The position numbers and the translations under genes were made by a program. From an uncultured Lachnospiraceae bacterium (GTDB taxonomy: Bacteria > Bacillota > Clostridia > Lachnospirales > Lachnospiraceae), in the NCBI GenBank assembly GCA_910588845.1, contig CAJURU010000001.1, positions 208,243 through 272,242 of the forward strand: a DNA stretch of 64,000 nucleotides, given 5' to 3'. Under the pieces are notes generated by a model. The model was not told the DNA's origin. It saw only the letters and a program-made list of their open reading frames with translations, and searched no databases. Positions 16,560-24,828 of the stretch are shown here, piece by piece (positions within the stretch are counted from its first letter, which is position 1; each line of letters begins with the position of its first letter).

Positions 16560-17465
16560 ATGTCAACGATAGATAAAATTAAGGAATTAAAACGAGAGCG
16601 TAACGCAGTGATTCTGGCACATTACTATGTGGAAGATGAGGTACAGGCGATAGCCGATTATGTTGGGGATTCCTTTTACCTCAGTAAGATAGCCGCAAAG
16701 GAGCAAGCGGACGTTATTTGTTTCTGCGGCGTATCCTTTATGGGAGAAAGCGCGAAGATTTTAAGTCCGCAGAAGACGGTAATCATGCCGGATATGCAGG
16801 CGGACTGCCCCATGGCGCACATGGCGGATATTGAGAAGATTCAAAAGCTGCGTGAGGAATATGAAGACCTCGCAGTTGTCTGCTATATCAACTCTACGGC
16901 GGAGTTAAAGACTTATTCCGATGTGTGCGTGACCTCATCGAATGCCTTAAAGATTGTCAGAAAGCTGCCAAATCAGCATATTTATTTTATTCCAGATGAA
17001 AACTTAGGCCGTTATGTGGCGTCGCAGGTGCCGGAGAAAGAATTTATTTTTAATGATGGTTTCTGTCATGTACATAAGGACATTGCCGCAGAACACATAA
17101 AGCAAGCCAGGCAAGCCCATCCCCACGCGCAAGTGTTGGTACACCCGGAATGTACGCCGGATGTGGCAGAGATGGCGGATTATATTGGCAGTACCTCTGG
17201 GATTATTGATTATGCAACGGCAAGTGAAGCGCAGGAGTTTATCATTTGTACGGAAGTCGGCGTTTTATATGAGCTTCAGCAGAAGAATCCTGGCAAACGT
17301 TTTTATCCTGCGGGGCATCAGCAGTTTTGCCCGAACATGAAGCTTGTTACGCTTGAGAAGGTGGCGGATGCCTTAGAGCAGATGACGAACACGGTTGAAA
17401 TGGATGAGCAGGTGCGGCTTCTTGCCAATAAACCCTTAGAGCGTATGCTGGAATTAGGCCGGTAA
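16560..17465 (+). CDS. nadA: Quinolinate synthase, 301 aa
   Basis: Makes quinolinate from iminoaspartate and dihydroxyacetone phosphate for NAD synthesis, using a [4Fe-4S] cluster. Signatures: ILAHYYVEDEVQAIADYVGDS, CGVSFMGESAKILSP, MPDMQADCPMAHM, HPECTPDVAEMAD and GHQQFCPNMKLVT, with the cluster cysteines. ATG 16560 is chosen because family members begin at this point; the ribosome binding site is weak (GCGGGA). nadB and nadC are not adjacent, which is unusual. Confidence 0.92.
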   Translation: MSTIDKIKELKRERNAVILAHYYVEDEVQAIADYVGDSFYLSKIAAKEQADVICFCGVSFMGESAKILSPQKTVIMPDMQADCPMAHMADIEKIQKLREEYEDLAVVCYINSTAELKTYSDVCVTSSNALKIVRKLPNQHIYFIPDENLGRYVASQVPEKEFIFNDGFCHVHKDIAAEHIKQARQAHPHAQVLVHPECTPDVAEMADYIGSTSGIIDYATASEAQEFIICTEVGVLYELQQKNPGKRFYPAGHQQFCPNMKLVTLEKVADALEQMTNTVEMDEQVRLLANKPLERMLELGR

Positions 17466-17472
17466 TTTTTAC

Positions 17473-17525
17473 AGAGCGTAAGCCGGAATAGGGCTTAATT
17501 CTATAGAGCGTAAGCTGGAATAGGG
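17473..17525. repeat. Two 21-bp direct repeats after nadA
   Basis: AGAGCGTAAGCCGGAATAGGG (17473-17493) recurs at 17505-17525 with one mismatch. It sits between the convergent nadA and EpsG-like genes. The function is unknown; it may be remnant repeat DNA. Confidence 0.5.
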
Positions 17526-17531
17526 CGTCTA

Positions 17532-18656
17532 TTACCTGGGCGAAGATATGCTTTTATTCCACAGCCCGGTGTAAGGGTAGACGTGGTGGAATCCAAACAA
17601 TGCGGCGAAAGCAAAATACGCGCCGCCAAACAGCAGAAATAATAACAGAACGCGGTGGTAAGTCCAAAAAGGCTTTCCGTCGTGTTCTTTTTTTTCATAG
17701 GAGTAAATGATTTCCGGGATGGCAATCAGGGAGAAGGCAAAGGGGTAAACAGCAAACCGTTCTAAGATAAAATGCTTGGTGATAAACAGGCTGATAATGA
17801 AATGGTAAATGGCGCTGTTTATGCACACAGAGCGAAGCAGAGAGTCTTTGATGCAGTTGCGGAATAATAGAATTAATATACAATAGAACGCCGGGAAGAT
17901 AACGTATTGCAGGCCGTTGGGATGCCAGAAATAGCCGCCCTGGTAATTGGCGTACCGAAACGGCAAAAAAGGTTTTATTAAACCAAATAGCGGTTCAAAG
18001 AAAATATATATAATTGTTGTGAGCGCAGCCAGCGCCAGCAGAGATTTCTTTGTCTGTTTTTGGGGAAGCAGAAAGTACAGCGGAAATAAAAACAGCAGCG
18101 AATTGTGGAAAAGCCCGCCTGTAAAAATGAGCGTTGTAAAAGGCAGAAGCTTTCTGTTTTTCAGGTAAGGAAAGGCAAGGAGGAAAAAGGCAGTGGCAAT
18201 GGACTGGCGGATTAAATTCATGTTGTAGGCCAGAAACTGTAAGGTGATGTACAAGTAAACGCTGACCCAGGGGATTTTGGAATAACGGCGAATAAAAAAC
18301 ATTGCCACAGCCAGCAGGAAAACATTGATTATCAGCAGCAGTATTTGATAGGGACAGCCCAACGTACCAAGCAGTTTGCAAGTCAGGAAAAAGAGAGGTT
18401 CATCCGGGTGGAGGCGCAGGATATCGGCGTATGTCAACTCAGATGTTATTTCATAAATGTTGCGGTAAGAAAAGTAGTCGAAGCCGATGGCGTAGCGGCA
18501 GGAGGAAAGAAAGACGAGCAGCAGAAATGATATAGAAAGGTGAAATGCACAGGCCCGGCTGTTTTCCATTTTCTTGTGAGCAGCTTGTTTGTTTCTATCT
18601 GTGAGGGCATAGCCCAGTCCTGCCAGCGTGGCTATGGTGAGGTAGTAGATCGTCAT
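17532..18656 (-). CDS. EpsG/Wzy-like polytopic membrane protein, 374 aa
   Basis: The start is set at 18656 (MTIYYLTIATLAGLGYALT) because AAAAGGAGGG precedes it; a longer frame from 18701 exists. About ten hydrophobic segments are visible, with the EpsG pattern SCRYAIGFDYFSYRNIYE, LHPDEPLFFLTCKLLG, MNLIRQSIATAFFLLAFPYL and GGLFHNSLLFLFPLY. EpsG-family proteins polymerise or export exopolysaccharide units. No glycosyltransferase is adjacent, so its pathway is not clear. Confidence 0.8.
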   Translation of the reverse strand: MTIYYLTIATLAGLGYALTDRNKQAAHKKMENSRACAFHLSISFLLLVFLSSCRYAIGFDYFSYRNIYEITSELTYADILRLHPDEPLFFLTCKLLGTLGCPYQILLLIINVFLLAVAMFFIRRYSKIPWVSVYLYITLQFLAYNMNLIRQSIATAFFLLAFPYLKNRKLLPFTTLIFTGGLFHNSLLFLFPLYFLLPQKQTKKSLLALAALTTIIYIFFEPLFGLIKPFLPFRYANYQGGYFWHPNGLQYVIFPAFYCILILLFRNCIKDSLLRSVCINSAIYHFIISLFITKHFILERFAVYPFAFSLIAIPEIIYSYEKKEHDGKPFWTYHRVLLLFLLFGGAYFAFAALFGFHHVYPYTGLWNKSISSPR

Positions 18657-18678
18657 GAAATGGCCCTCCTTTTGGGAA

Positions 18679-18715
18679 AACCGTTCAGCTTGCATTATCA
18701 AAGCTGAACGGTCGA
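18679..18715 (-). terminator. Inverted repeat, probable terminator
   Basis: ACCGTTCAGCTT and AAGCTGAACGGT form a 12-bp stem with a short loop. On the minus strand it is followed by a short T-run, so it may end the transcript of the secreted-protein gene at 18777-19358, just before the EpsG ribosome binding site. Confidence 0.5.
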
Positions 18716-18776
18716 CAAATATACTATGGACAGATGCCTATTGATTATGATGTCAATAGTTGCTGGTGACGGTGTG

Positions 18777-19358
18777 TTAATCTGCTGCGGATGTTTTGCT
18801 TACCACGAAAGTCGGCGTTACGTTGAAGGTTCCGTTGTCAGAGACGTTTTGTCCCATCGTACCGACAACGTACAATGCGCCTTCCTGGTTGGCGTTGAGG
18901 ATGAGGACGTTCATATCTTGCTTCTGGTTGGCCTTGAGCCAGCGTGCCTGAGCGAGGCTTTCCGGCATCTCATCTTTGCTTTCTTCCTGCTTTAAGCCAA
19001 TGGCAATCTGATTGTCGCTAACCATGCCGGTATCGCTCCACTTTACGTTATCTAATTTGCTTAAATCTACTTTCGTGTACGATACGTCTACCCGCACCGG
19101 AACGTTGGAGTTATTCTTCATTTTGATTCTGGGAGAAATAACTTTGTTTTGTGTGGGAAGGCTGCTGCTGATGTTGAAAGGAACGAAGGTTGGCATTGTA
19201 ACAGAGAGGATCGTCGGTTCAATAGTTCCAACCATCTCCATCTGCCCGGAGCCGCCCACAGGGATGTCTCTGGTGGAATTAACGTCTGCGGCATAGGAAA
19301 CAGTGGAGAACAGCAAAGCAAATATCAATATAAGCTGTAATAATAGTCTTTTCTTCAT
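18777..19358 (-). CDS. Secreted protein of unknown function, 193 aa
   Basis: Start ATG 19358 follows GGCAGGAGG. MKKRLLLQLILIFALLFSTVSYAAD is a clear signal peptide, with cleavage likely after SYA. The mature part looks like a beta-sandwich (IEPTILSVTMPTFVPFNISS, then SPRIKMKNNSNVPVRVDVSY). I see no anchor or catalytic motif. The gene 48 bp upstream encodes a membrane-anchored partner, so the two may act together at the cell surface. The family is not recognised. Confidence 0.7.
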   Translation of the reverse strand: MKKRLLLQLILIFALLFSTVSYAADVNSTRDIPVGGSGQMEMVGTIEPTILSVTMPTFVPFNISSSLPTQNKVISPRIKMKNNSNVPVRVDVSYTKVDLSKLDNVKWSDTGMVSDNQIAIGLKQEESKDEMPESLAQARWLKANQKQDMNVLILNANQEGALYVVGTMGQNVSDNGTFNVTPTFVVSKTSAAD

Positions 19359-19405
19359 AGATATACCTCCTGCCGGCATCCGCCATAGTATCGGTCTTTC
19401 TCAGT

Positions 19406-19915
19406 TCAGTTTTGTACGGTGATGGTAATCTGCGCCCCGGTTTCGCCGATATATTCGCCGTTCGCCTCGTCGTAGGCTGAGAAATAGGCGGTGGCGTCAT
19501 AAGTACCTTTTTCGAGAACTTTATCCAGTTTCACGGATTCTATGTATGTTCCGGGTTTTAAATAATTTGAGGCGTAAATTTCCTCTTCTGTGCCGTCAAC
19601 CCTGATACTTACCCGCAGAAGTTTGGCATTATTTCCCGGGTTTTCAATGAGCAGGTTCCCCTCGGAGGTTCCGTTGAGGAAGACCGGAGAAGTATTGATG
19701 GAAAAGGCGATCATACTGCGGTCTAATTGGTCCTGTAATTCTTTTCTGCGCGCATCTACGTCGATGCCCGGCAGGACGCCGACGGTGGCGTTATCGTCAT
19801 ACAGAAGGTTGTTATCATCCTTCCTGGCAAAAAAGAAATAGCAGATAAGTATGGTGACTGCCACAAGCAGGATGATACCCGCCAAAGATAACAATTGCTT
19901 TTTTCGTTTGGCCAT
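19406..19915 (-). CDS. Single-pass membrane protein with extracellular beta domain, 169 aa
   Basis: After a short basic start, residues 8-30 (LLSLAGIILLVAVTILICYFFF) span the membrane. The remaining 135 residues are outside: a short coiled stretch (DARRKELQDQLDRSMIAFSI) then a beta domain (LLIENPGNNAKLLRVSIRVDG ... YLKPGTYIESVKLD). AAAAAGGGGGA precedes the ATG. It is transcribed with the secreted gene from a strong promoter at 20018-20046. The function is unknown. Confidence 0.7.
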   Translation of the reverse strand: MAKRKKQLLSLAGIILLVAVTILICYFFFARKDDNNLLYDDNATVGVLPGIDVDARRKELQDQLDRSMIAFSINTSPVFLNGTSEGNLLIENPGNNAKLLRVSIRVDGTEEEIYASNYLKPGTYIESVKLDKVLEKGTYDATAYFSAYDEANGEYIGETGAQITITVQN

Positions 19916-19945
19916 AAAAAATCCCCCTTTTTCGATGCTGATATT

Positions 19946-20004
19946 ATGTGTTCATTCATGCTGGCATGATTCATCCATAATATTGGCGATGGCTGAACTG
20001 TTAT
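19946..20004 (-). repeat. Partial copy of the intergenic repeat found at 24824-24989
   Basis: Read on the minus strand this has TAACAGTTCAGCCAT, then GCCA, ATAATGG, GAATCATGC and ATGAATGA in the same order as the left half of the element at 24824. Only about 60 bp is present, so it is a truncated relative. Confidence 0.55.
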
Positions 20005-20017
20005 GTTGATATTAGCC

Positions 20018-20046
20018 ATTATAAGTCGAAAAAGGGGAAATTTCAA
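20018..20046 (-). promoter_or_regulatory. Strong sigma-A promoter for the membrane/secreted pair
   Basis: On the minus strand: TTGAAA (20046-20041), 17-bp spacer, TATAAT (20023-20018). It drives the gene starting at 19915. Four phased repeats lie just upstream of the -35. Confidence 0.75.
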
Positions 20047-20058
20047 GGGAAATAATGC

Positions 20059-20098
20059 GACAAAATACGATATAATTCGACAATATCAGACAATATAT
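20059..20098 (-). promoter_or_regulatory. Four 10-bp phased direct repeats upstream of the promoter
   Basis: On the plus strand GACAAAAT (20059), GATATAAT (20069), GACAATAT (20079) and GACAATAT (20089) are spaced exactly 10 bp. They end about 12 bp upstream of the -35 of the minus-strand promoter. This is the expected layout for an activator binding one DNA face, such as a response regulator. The regulator is unknown. Confidence 0.5.
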
Positions 20099-20110
20099 AA
20101 AATTATCTGA

Positions 20111-20821
20111 TTATTGTACATTGCAATGACTTTTTTTGCATTGCAGACGTCGCGCAAGGTACACAAAGGGCGTGTCGGCGAGGCTTGTAATAACAAAAAT
20201 AATATAACTGGAACAGGCAATGGAAATCAATGTCTGCGTATCGTGGGCGCCAAGGAAAGCGCCCCAGGTAAACAGAATCGTGTTTAAAAGTTGTGAGAGC
20301 AGCGTGGAGCCGTTGTTTCTCAGCCACAGGAATTTCTGACGGTCTTTAAATTTTTGCTCCGTGAACGCCCACCATTTGTGGTAAGCCCATACGTCAAAAA
20401 GCTGAACGATAACGTATACAATAATGCCTACAGCCATCAGCCGCGGAGTATTGGAAAATACGGTGCGGATGCTGGGCGAGGCAAAATCATTTTCATTGGG
20501 GATATAGAGCATCCAGGACTGGCTGATTGCAATAAAGCATACCGAGGTTGCAATCCCGAGCCACACTGCCGTCTGAGCCGCTTTTTTGCCGTAAAGTTCG
20601 CTCAGGATATCGGTCACAAGGAAGGTGGAGGCAAAAAGGATATTCCCTAAGGTCATCTCCATGCCGAAGGCATTGATGACAATCAATACTTCAACGTTTG
20701 CCGCAATTGTGGCGATAACCGTCCACAGATAAAGTCCCTGTTCCTTAAAAAGTGCAAATAAAGCCAAGACGGCAGCGTAAGTGATAACTAACGATATGAG
20801 TAAAAGTATTTCATTTTGCAT
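20111..20821 (-). CDS. Queuosine precursor transporter (YhhQ/VUT family), 236 aa
   Basis: About six hydrophobic segments and the family pattern ASTFLVTDILSELYGKKAAQTAVWLG, PRLMAVGIIVYVIVQLFDVWAYHKW and RNNGSTLLSQLLNTILFTWGAF are present. These proteins import preQ0, preQ1 or queuine. Its start overlaps the end of the radical SAM gene by 11 bp, so translation is coupled and the pair very likely works in queuosine salvage. Confidence 0.88.
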   Translation of the reverse strand: MQNEILLLISLVITYAAVLALFALFKEQGLYLWTVIATIAANVEVLIVINAFGMEMTLGNILFASTFLVTDILSELYGKKAAQTAVWLGIATSVCFIAISQSWMLYIPNENDFASPSIRTVFSNTPRLMAVGIIVYVIVQLFDVWAYHKWWAFTEQKFKDRQKFLWLRNNGSTLLSQLLNTILFTWGAFLGAHDTQTLISIACSSYIIFVITSLADTPFVYLARRLQCKKSHCNVQ

Positions 20822-21545
20822 GTTCTACGACACCTCCTACACCGAACGCAGTATTTTCCATTAAAATATCTACGCGGCAATTTTCTATGTATTTGGGATA
20901 AAGTTCTTTGGTAAATGAGGCAATCACTCTGGGATCTGGTTTAATGGGTTTTAAGTTTTCCTGCATGATGTTGATGCATACGCGCTCAAAATGGGCGAGC
21001 CCGGTCTGTATGTCCTGTTCCATGCTTTCAGCGGTCTGTCCGGGAATGCCGAACAACAGGCAGACTTCATCAAAATAGGATGCGATTTCCGCGGGACTAT
21101 CTGTGTCGATGCCCTTATCTAAATAACTCTCGCGGAACAAAGCGTCGAACGTCTCAACGCCCGTCTTGATTTTCAGTTCGATACCTTGCGCTTCAAATCG
21201 TTTGCGAAAATCGCCAATGGCGCCGCGGTGCCGCCAATGGCACTCGAAATGTACTTGATGGATTTGCTGTTTTCGGCAGACTTCTTCAATCAGAGCAAGC
21301 GTTGGCTCGTCTAAATCCACGAAGCTGCCGGAGTTAATGACTTCCAGTTTGTGGTGAATGCCGGTGACTTTTAAGAGTTGTTCTTGGTTCAAAGCAAAAT
21401 TTGCATTTTCGTCCGGCGAAGAATCCAGATGGTAGTCGCAGAAGCGGCAGCGCCGCCAACTGCACCCTTTTCCCCGGAGCATCACGATTTCCCTGGGGTT
21501 TTTCTCATAGATAACGGCGTAACGGTTAGGGTTAAAATCATTCAT
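20811..21545 (-). CDS. Radical SAM enzyme, likely queuosine-salvage lyase (QueL-like), 244 aa
   Basis: Start 21545 (MNDFNPNRYAVIYEKNPREI) follows GAAAGGAC; the longer frame has no ribosome binding site. The cluster motif reads GCSWRRCRFCDY, that is CX4CX2C rather than the common CX3CX2C. LLFGIPGQTAESMEQDI is a typical radical SAM segment. The operon with a YhhQ transporter matches the known clostridial arrangement in which QueL frees queuine from queuosine 5'-phosphate. The role is inferred from that context. Confidence 0.7.
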   Translation of the reverse strand: MNDFNPNRYAVIYEKNPREIVMLRGKGCSWRRCRFCDYHLDSSPDENANFALNQEQLLKVTGIHHKLEVINSGSFVDLDEPTLALIEEVCRKQQIHQVHFECHWRHRGAIGDFRKRFEAQGIELKIKTGVETFDALFRESYLDKGIDTDSPAEIASYFDEVCLLFGIPGQTAESMEQDIQTGLAHFERVCINIMQENLKPIKPDPRVIASFTKELYPKYIENCRVDILMENTAFGVGGVVEHAK

Positions 21546-21720
21546 GTTTGTCCTTTCCGACAGTACGTTACGCATGTTGCATACAAAAAACGGTATACTT
21601 CGGCACAAAGGCATGCAAAATAACCGTTTCTCAAATCCCTAGTTTTGTTTAGAGACAGGATGGTCACGAACTGTCTTATGTGATTTTTCGCGGTTTAAAA
21701 CCGTGGAGCTTTAAACAGCT
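21546..21720 (-). promoter_or_regulatory. Long structured leader before the queuosine operon
   Basis: The predicted transcript start leaves about 170 nt before the start codon. On the minus strand there are hairpins CACGGTTTTAAACCG, GACAG/CTGTC followed by an A-rich tail with AAAACTA, and AACGGT...ACCGTT followed by TTTTTT (a terminator-like hairpin near 21588-21625). This could be a preQ1-type riboswitch with a terminator, but the pseudoknot partner is not clear. Confidence 0.4.
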
Positions 21721-21725
21721 ATGTC

Positions 21726-21754
21726 ATTATACTATGCTTATTGCAAGATTGCAA
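21726..21754 (-). promoter_or_regulatory. Sigma-A promoter of the queuosine operon
   Basis: On the minus strand: TTGCAA (21754-21749), 17-bp spacer, TATAAT (21731-21726). Confidence 0.7.
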
Positions 21755-21840
21755 GAAAAAGTTATGATTGACGCGGCAATGCCCTCTTGTTATGATAGAG
21801 CTGAAATCATTTGAGAAGAAGATTGGGAAACGAGGCACTT

Positions 21841-22539
21841 ATGGTAGATAAAGTAAATGGGCAGAAATATTATGAATATGCGAAAATCAACCAGACAAAG
21901 AGAAAAAGCGTAGACTCGCCGGAATTCCATTTAGATGCTGAGAAACAGGGCGTCATCTATGAGAAGAGCGAAGAGAAGAAAAAGGCCGCCAAAGCGGAGG
22001 CGGAAAAAGACGCCCCGAAGACGGCGCAGGGGAGCGTTTCTTCCGGTGTGCGGATAGAGATTTCCCGCCAGGGGAGAGAGCAGACGCAACGAGAGGATAT
22101 GCGCGCGGATTTCGCCGGGCAGGTCCGCAAATTTGCACAGGCTGCCGTTACGTTTCTCAAATCTCTGTGGGATAAGATTTGGAATGAGCCGGCGGAGGAT
22201 AAGCAGATAGAGTTCCCGGAGATTTTGGAAGAGCGCATAGAAAAGGCGGAGACCGGTACGGATATGTACTCCGCGCCAGGAGAGATACCGGGAGAATTTC
22301 TGCTTCCGGGTCCGGTTGATGTTACGCAGCCAAATTATACGAAGGAGGAAATCCGGGCAATTTTTCGCAGAGGTAATCAGAAGGAGATTGAGAATTTTCT
22401 TTCGGACAATGGCAGAAGGCATCTTGTAAAGAATTCCGACTTACTGACGCAGTATGATAAGACGGGAATGATTATAGGGGTCGACCGCTCTGATAAAGAT
22501 TTAATTCTGCATGGAAATAAAAATGAAATAAAGCTTTAA
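21841..22539 (+). CDS. Unknown 232-aa charged protein
   Basis: Not recognised. ATG 21841 follows GAGG; an in-frame TTG at 21811 is less likely. Residues 40-75 are rich in Lys, Glu and Ala (EEKKKAAKAEAEKDAPKTAQ) and probably disordered or helical. The C-terminal part (NYTKEEIRAIFRRGNQKEIENFLSDNGRR ... LILHGN) looks folded and may be a small helical domain. No signal peptide. It lies 26 bp before the MBL hydrolase gene and may share its operon. Confidence 0.65.
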   Translation: MVDKVNGQKYYEYAKINQTKRKSVDSPEFHLDAEKQGVIYEKSEEKKKAAKAEAEKDAPKTAQGSVSSGVRIEISRQGREQTQREDMRADFAGQVRKFAQAAVTFLKSLWDKIWNEPAEDKQIEFPEILEERIEKAETGTDMYSAPGEIPGEFLLPGPVDVTQPNYTKEEIRAIFRRGNQKEIENFLSDNGRRHLVKNSDLLTQYDKTGMIIGVDRSDKDLILHGNKNEIKL

Positions 22540-22565
22540 AAGTAAGAGAAAGGATTAAGCGGATT

Positions 22566-23189
22566 ATGAAGATTGAGCAATATTGCGTAGGGCAGGTGCA
22601 GACGAACTGTTATTTTGCAATTAATGAAAAAACACAGGAAATGGTGGTGATAGACCCTGGCGATTTCGCGCAGTTACTTGCGGAGAATATCAAACAAAAG
22701 GGGTTAAAACCCAAGGCAGTTTTGTTGACGCATGGACATTTTGACCATGCTATGGCGGCGCAGGAGCTTGCCGGAATTTTTGGCGTCAAGATTTATGCGC
22801 ATGAGGCGGAGAAAGAAACTTTAGAACAGTCCGGGCTTAACGCTTCCGGTATGATTGGGCGCAGGGACAGCTATCAGGCGGACGTGTTTGTGAAAGACGG
22901 CCAAGTGTTGCAGCTTGCGGGTATGGATTTAAAGGTATTGCATACGCCGGGCCATACGGAGGGCGGCTGCTGTTTTTATTCGGAAGAGGAAAAGGTCTTG
23001 TTTAGCGGAGATACCTTGTTCTGCCAGTCTGTGGGCAGGACAGATTTTCCGCGTGGAAGTATGTCGCAATTGATACGCTCTATCAGGGACAAATTGCTTC
23101 CGCTGCCGGATGATGTGAAAGTTTATCCGGGGCATATGGGCGTTACGACGATCGGCATGGAACGCAGAGGAAACCCGTTTATCTCCTAA
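22566..23189 (+). CDS. MBL-fold metal hydrolase (glyoxalase II-like), 207 aa
   Basis: THGHFDHA is the metal-binding HxHxDH motif; HTPGHTEGGCCF and LFSGDTLF supply the other ligands, and YPGHMGVTTIG the last histidine. Proteins of this subgroup hydrolyse thioesters such as acylglutathione or related thiols. Its position before hemZ, hisS and aspS is a conserved clostridial gene order. AAAGGA lies upstream of the ATG. Confidence 0.9.
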   Translation: MKIEQYCVGQVQTNCYFAINEKTQEMVVIDPGDFAQLLAENIKQKGLKPKAVLLTHGHFDHAMAAQELAGIFGVKIYAHEAEKETLEQSGLNASGMIGRRDSYQADVFVKDGQVLQLAGMDLKVLHTPGHTEGGCCFYSEEEKVLFSGDTLFCQSVGRTDFPRGSMSQLIRSIRDKLLPLPDDVKVYPGHMGVTTIGMERRGNPFIS

Positions 23190-23247
23190 GTTTTTTTAGG
23201 AAGAAGCTATTCAGCCGTAAGAGTATGTTTGCGGCAGAGGGATTAAG

Positions 23248-24828
23248 ATGATAACCGTTTGTTTGAATGAAGCAAATTTTGAATACGATATACATTCCCT
23301 GGTAAAAGCATTTTATCCTGGCGAGGATGTGAAAGTTTTTGCAGACAGAGAAAAGATTTACAAGCTGGAAGAGCAATGCGCACCCATATTTCGCCTGGAA
23401 ATATTCTATTGCAGGGAAACGGAAGCTTGCACAGATGCAATTGAAATCTTCCTCAAAGAAGAAAAAACACGCGGTTCCGAGCAAGGGCGGCAGCCTTTGG
23501 CAATGGAATGTGAAGAACAGGGAAAGCAGCTTTTGGCAGAGATAAGTTCTCAAGATAGAAAGGGAACCAAAGCGAAAGCCCAGGCTAAGATACAGGCAGA
23601 TTTTTCAGACCGGGGAGACACAAAGAACCGGCTCAAACGCTGCCTGTATCGCATGTTGTCGGAATATAGCGGCAGGACATTGCCCTGGGGCACGCTCACG
23701 GGCATTCGTCCCACGAAGATTGCTATGTCCAGACTGGAAAATGGTCAGAGCGAAGCGGATATCTGCGCGTTTATGGCAGAGGCTTATCTGGCCTCAGAAG
23801 AAAAAATTAACCTCAGTATAGAGATAGCCAGGCGGGAGATGGAACTGCTGCATAACATTGATTACCAGGATGGTTACAGCCTTTATGTAGGGATTCCCTT
23901 TTGTCCAAGTATTTGTTCTTACTGTTCTTTTTCCTCTTCCCCGATTGGCTTGTGGGAGGAGAGGACGGACGATTATCTGGATGCGTTAGAAAAGGAAATT
24001 GATTTCACATCGCAGGCTTTTAGGCGCAAGAAATTGAACGCTGTCTATATTGGCGGAGGGACGCCGACGACGCTCTCGCCGCGGCAGCTTCATCGTCTGC
24101 TTGCTAAGATTGCGGCCAGTTTTGATTTCTCGCATCTGCTGGAATACACGGTGGAAGCCGGACGGCCGGACAGCATTACAAAGGATAAGCTAGAGGTGTT
24201 GCGGGAACATGATGTCTCCCGCATTTCTATCAATCCGCAGACCATGAAGCAGGAGACCTTAGACGTGATTGGACGCCGCCATACCGTTGAACAGACGATA
24301 GAAAGTTTTCATCTGGCAAGAGATTTGGGATTTGACAATATCAATATGGATTTGATTGTGGGACTGCCGGGGGAGAATGTGGATGACGTACGAAATACGA
24401 TGGAAAAGGTGGCAAAATTGTCGCCGGATAACCTGACGGTCCATTCGCTTGCGCTCAAGCGGGCGGCGAGGATGAAGATGTTCCCGGAAAACTATCAGGG
24501 GATGAAAATGGAAAATACCTGGGAAATCATTGCGTTGACGGCTGCATATGCCAGGAAGATGGAGCTTTTGCCTTATTACCTTTATCGGCAGAAAAATATG
24601 ACGGGCAATTTTGAAAATGTGGGCTATGCAAGCCCCGGGAAGGCAGGGCTTTACAACATTTTAATTATGGAGGAAGTGCAGTCAATCGTGGCTCTGGGGG
24701 CTGGAAGCATCTCAAAACGTGTGGAGCAAGGCAGGAAGATTGAGCGCTGCGAGAATGTGAAGGATGTGGCGCAGTATATCGCGAGAATTGACGAGATGAT
24801 AGAAAGAAAACGTATTTTATTAGAGTAA
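23248..24828 (+). CDS. hemZ: Oxygen-independent coproporphyrinogen III oxidase-like protein HemZ, 526 aa
   Basis: Radical SAM enzyme of the HemN family with an extra N-terminal domain (about 1-165), as in Bacillus HemZ. The cluster motif is CPSICSYCSF (CX3CX2C). GGGTPTTLSPRQLHRLL, YTVEAGRPDSI and NINMDLIVGLPGENVDDV are typical. It may act in anaerobic haem synthesis, but other haem genes are not in the window. Its stop codon lies inside the left arm of the repeat at 24824. Confidence 0.88.
   Translation: MITVCLNEANFEYDIHSLVKAFYPGEDVKVFADREKIYKLEEQCAPIFRLEIFYCRETEACTDAIEIFLKEEKTRGSEQGRQPLAMECEEQGKQLLAEISSQDRKGTKAKAQAKIQADFSDRGDTKNRLKRCLYRMLSEYSGRTLPWGTLTGIRPTKIAMSRLENGQSEADICAFMAEAYLASEEKINLSIEIARREMELLHNIDYQDGYSLYVGIPFCPSICSYCSFSSSPIGLWEERTDDYLDALEKEIDFTSQAFRRKKLNAVYIGGGTPTTLSPRQLHRLLAKIAASFDFSHLLEYTVEAGRPDSITKDKLEVLREHDVSRISINPQTMKQETLDVIGRRHTVEQTIESFHLARDLGFDNINMDLIVGLPGENVDDVRNTMEKVAKLSPDNLTVHSLALKRAARMKMFPENYQGMKMENTWEIIALTAAYARKMELLPYYLYRQKNMTGNFENVGYASPGKAGLYNILIMEEVQSIVALGAGSISKRVEQGRKIERCENVKDVAQYIARIDEMIERKRILLE

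Noticed and set aside
21546..21720. Firm call of a preQ1-I riboswitch
   Set aside because: Some matching pieces (GTTC, CC pair, AAAACTA) are present, but I could not pair the pseudoknot, so only a candidate leader is reported.
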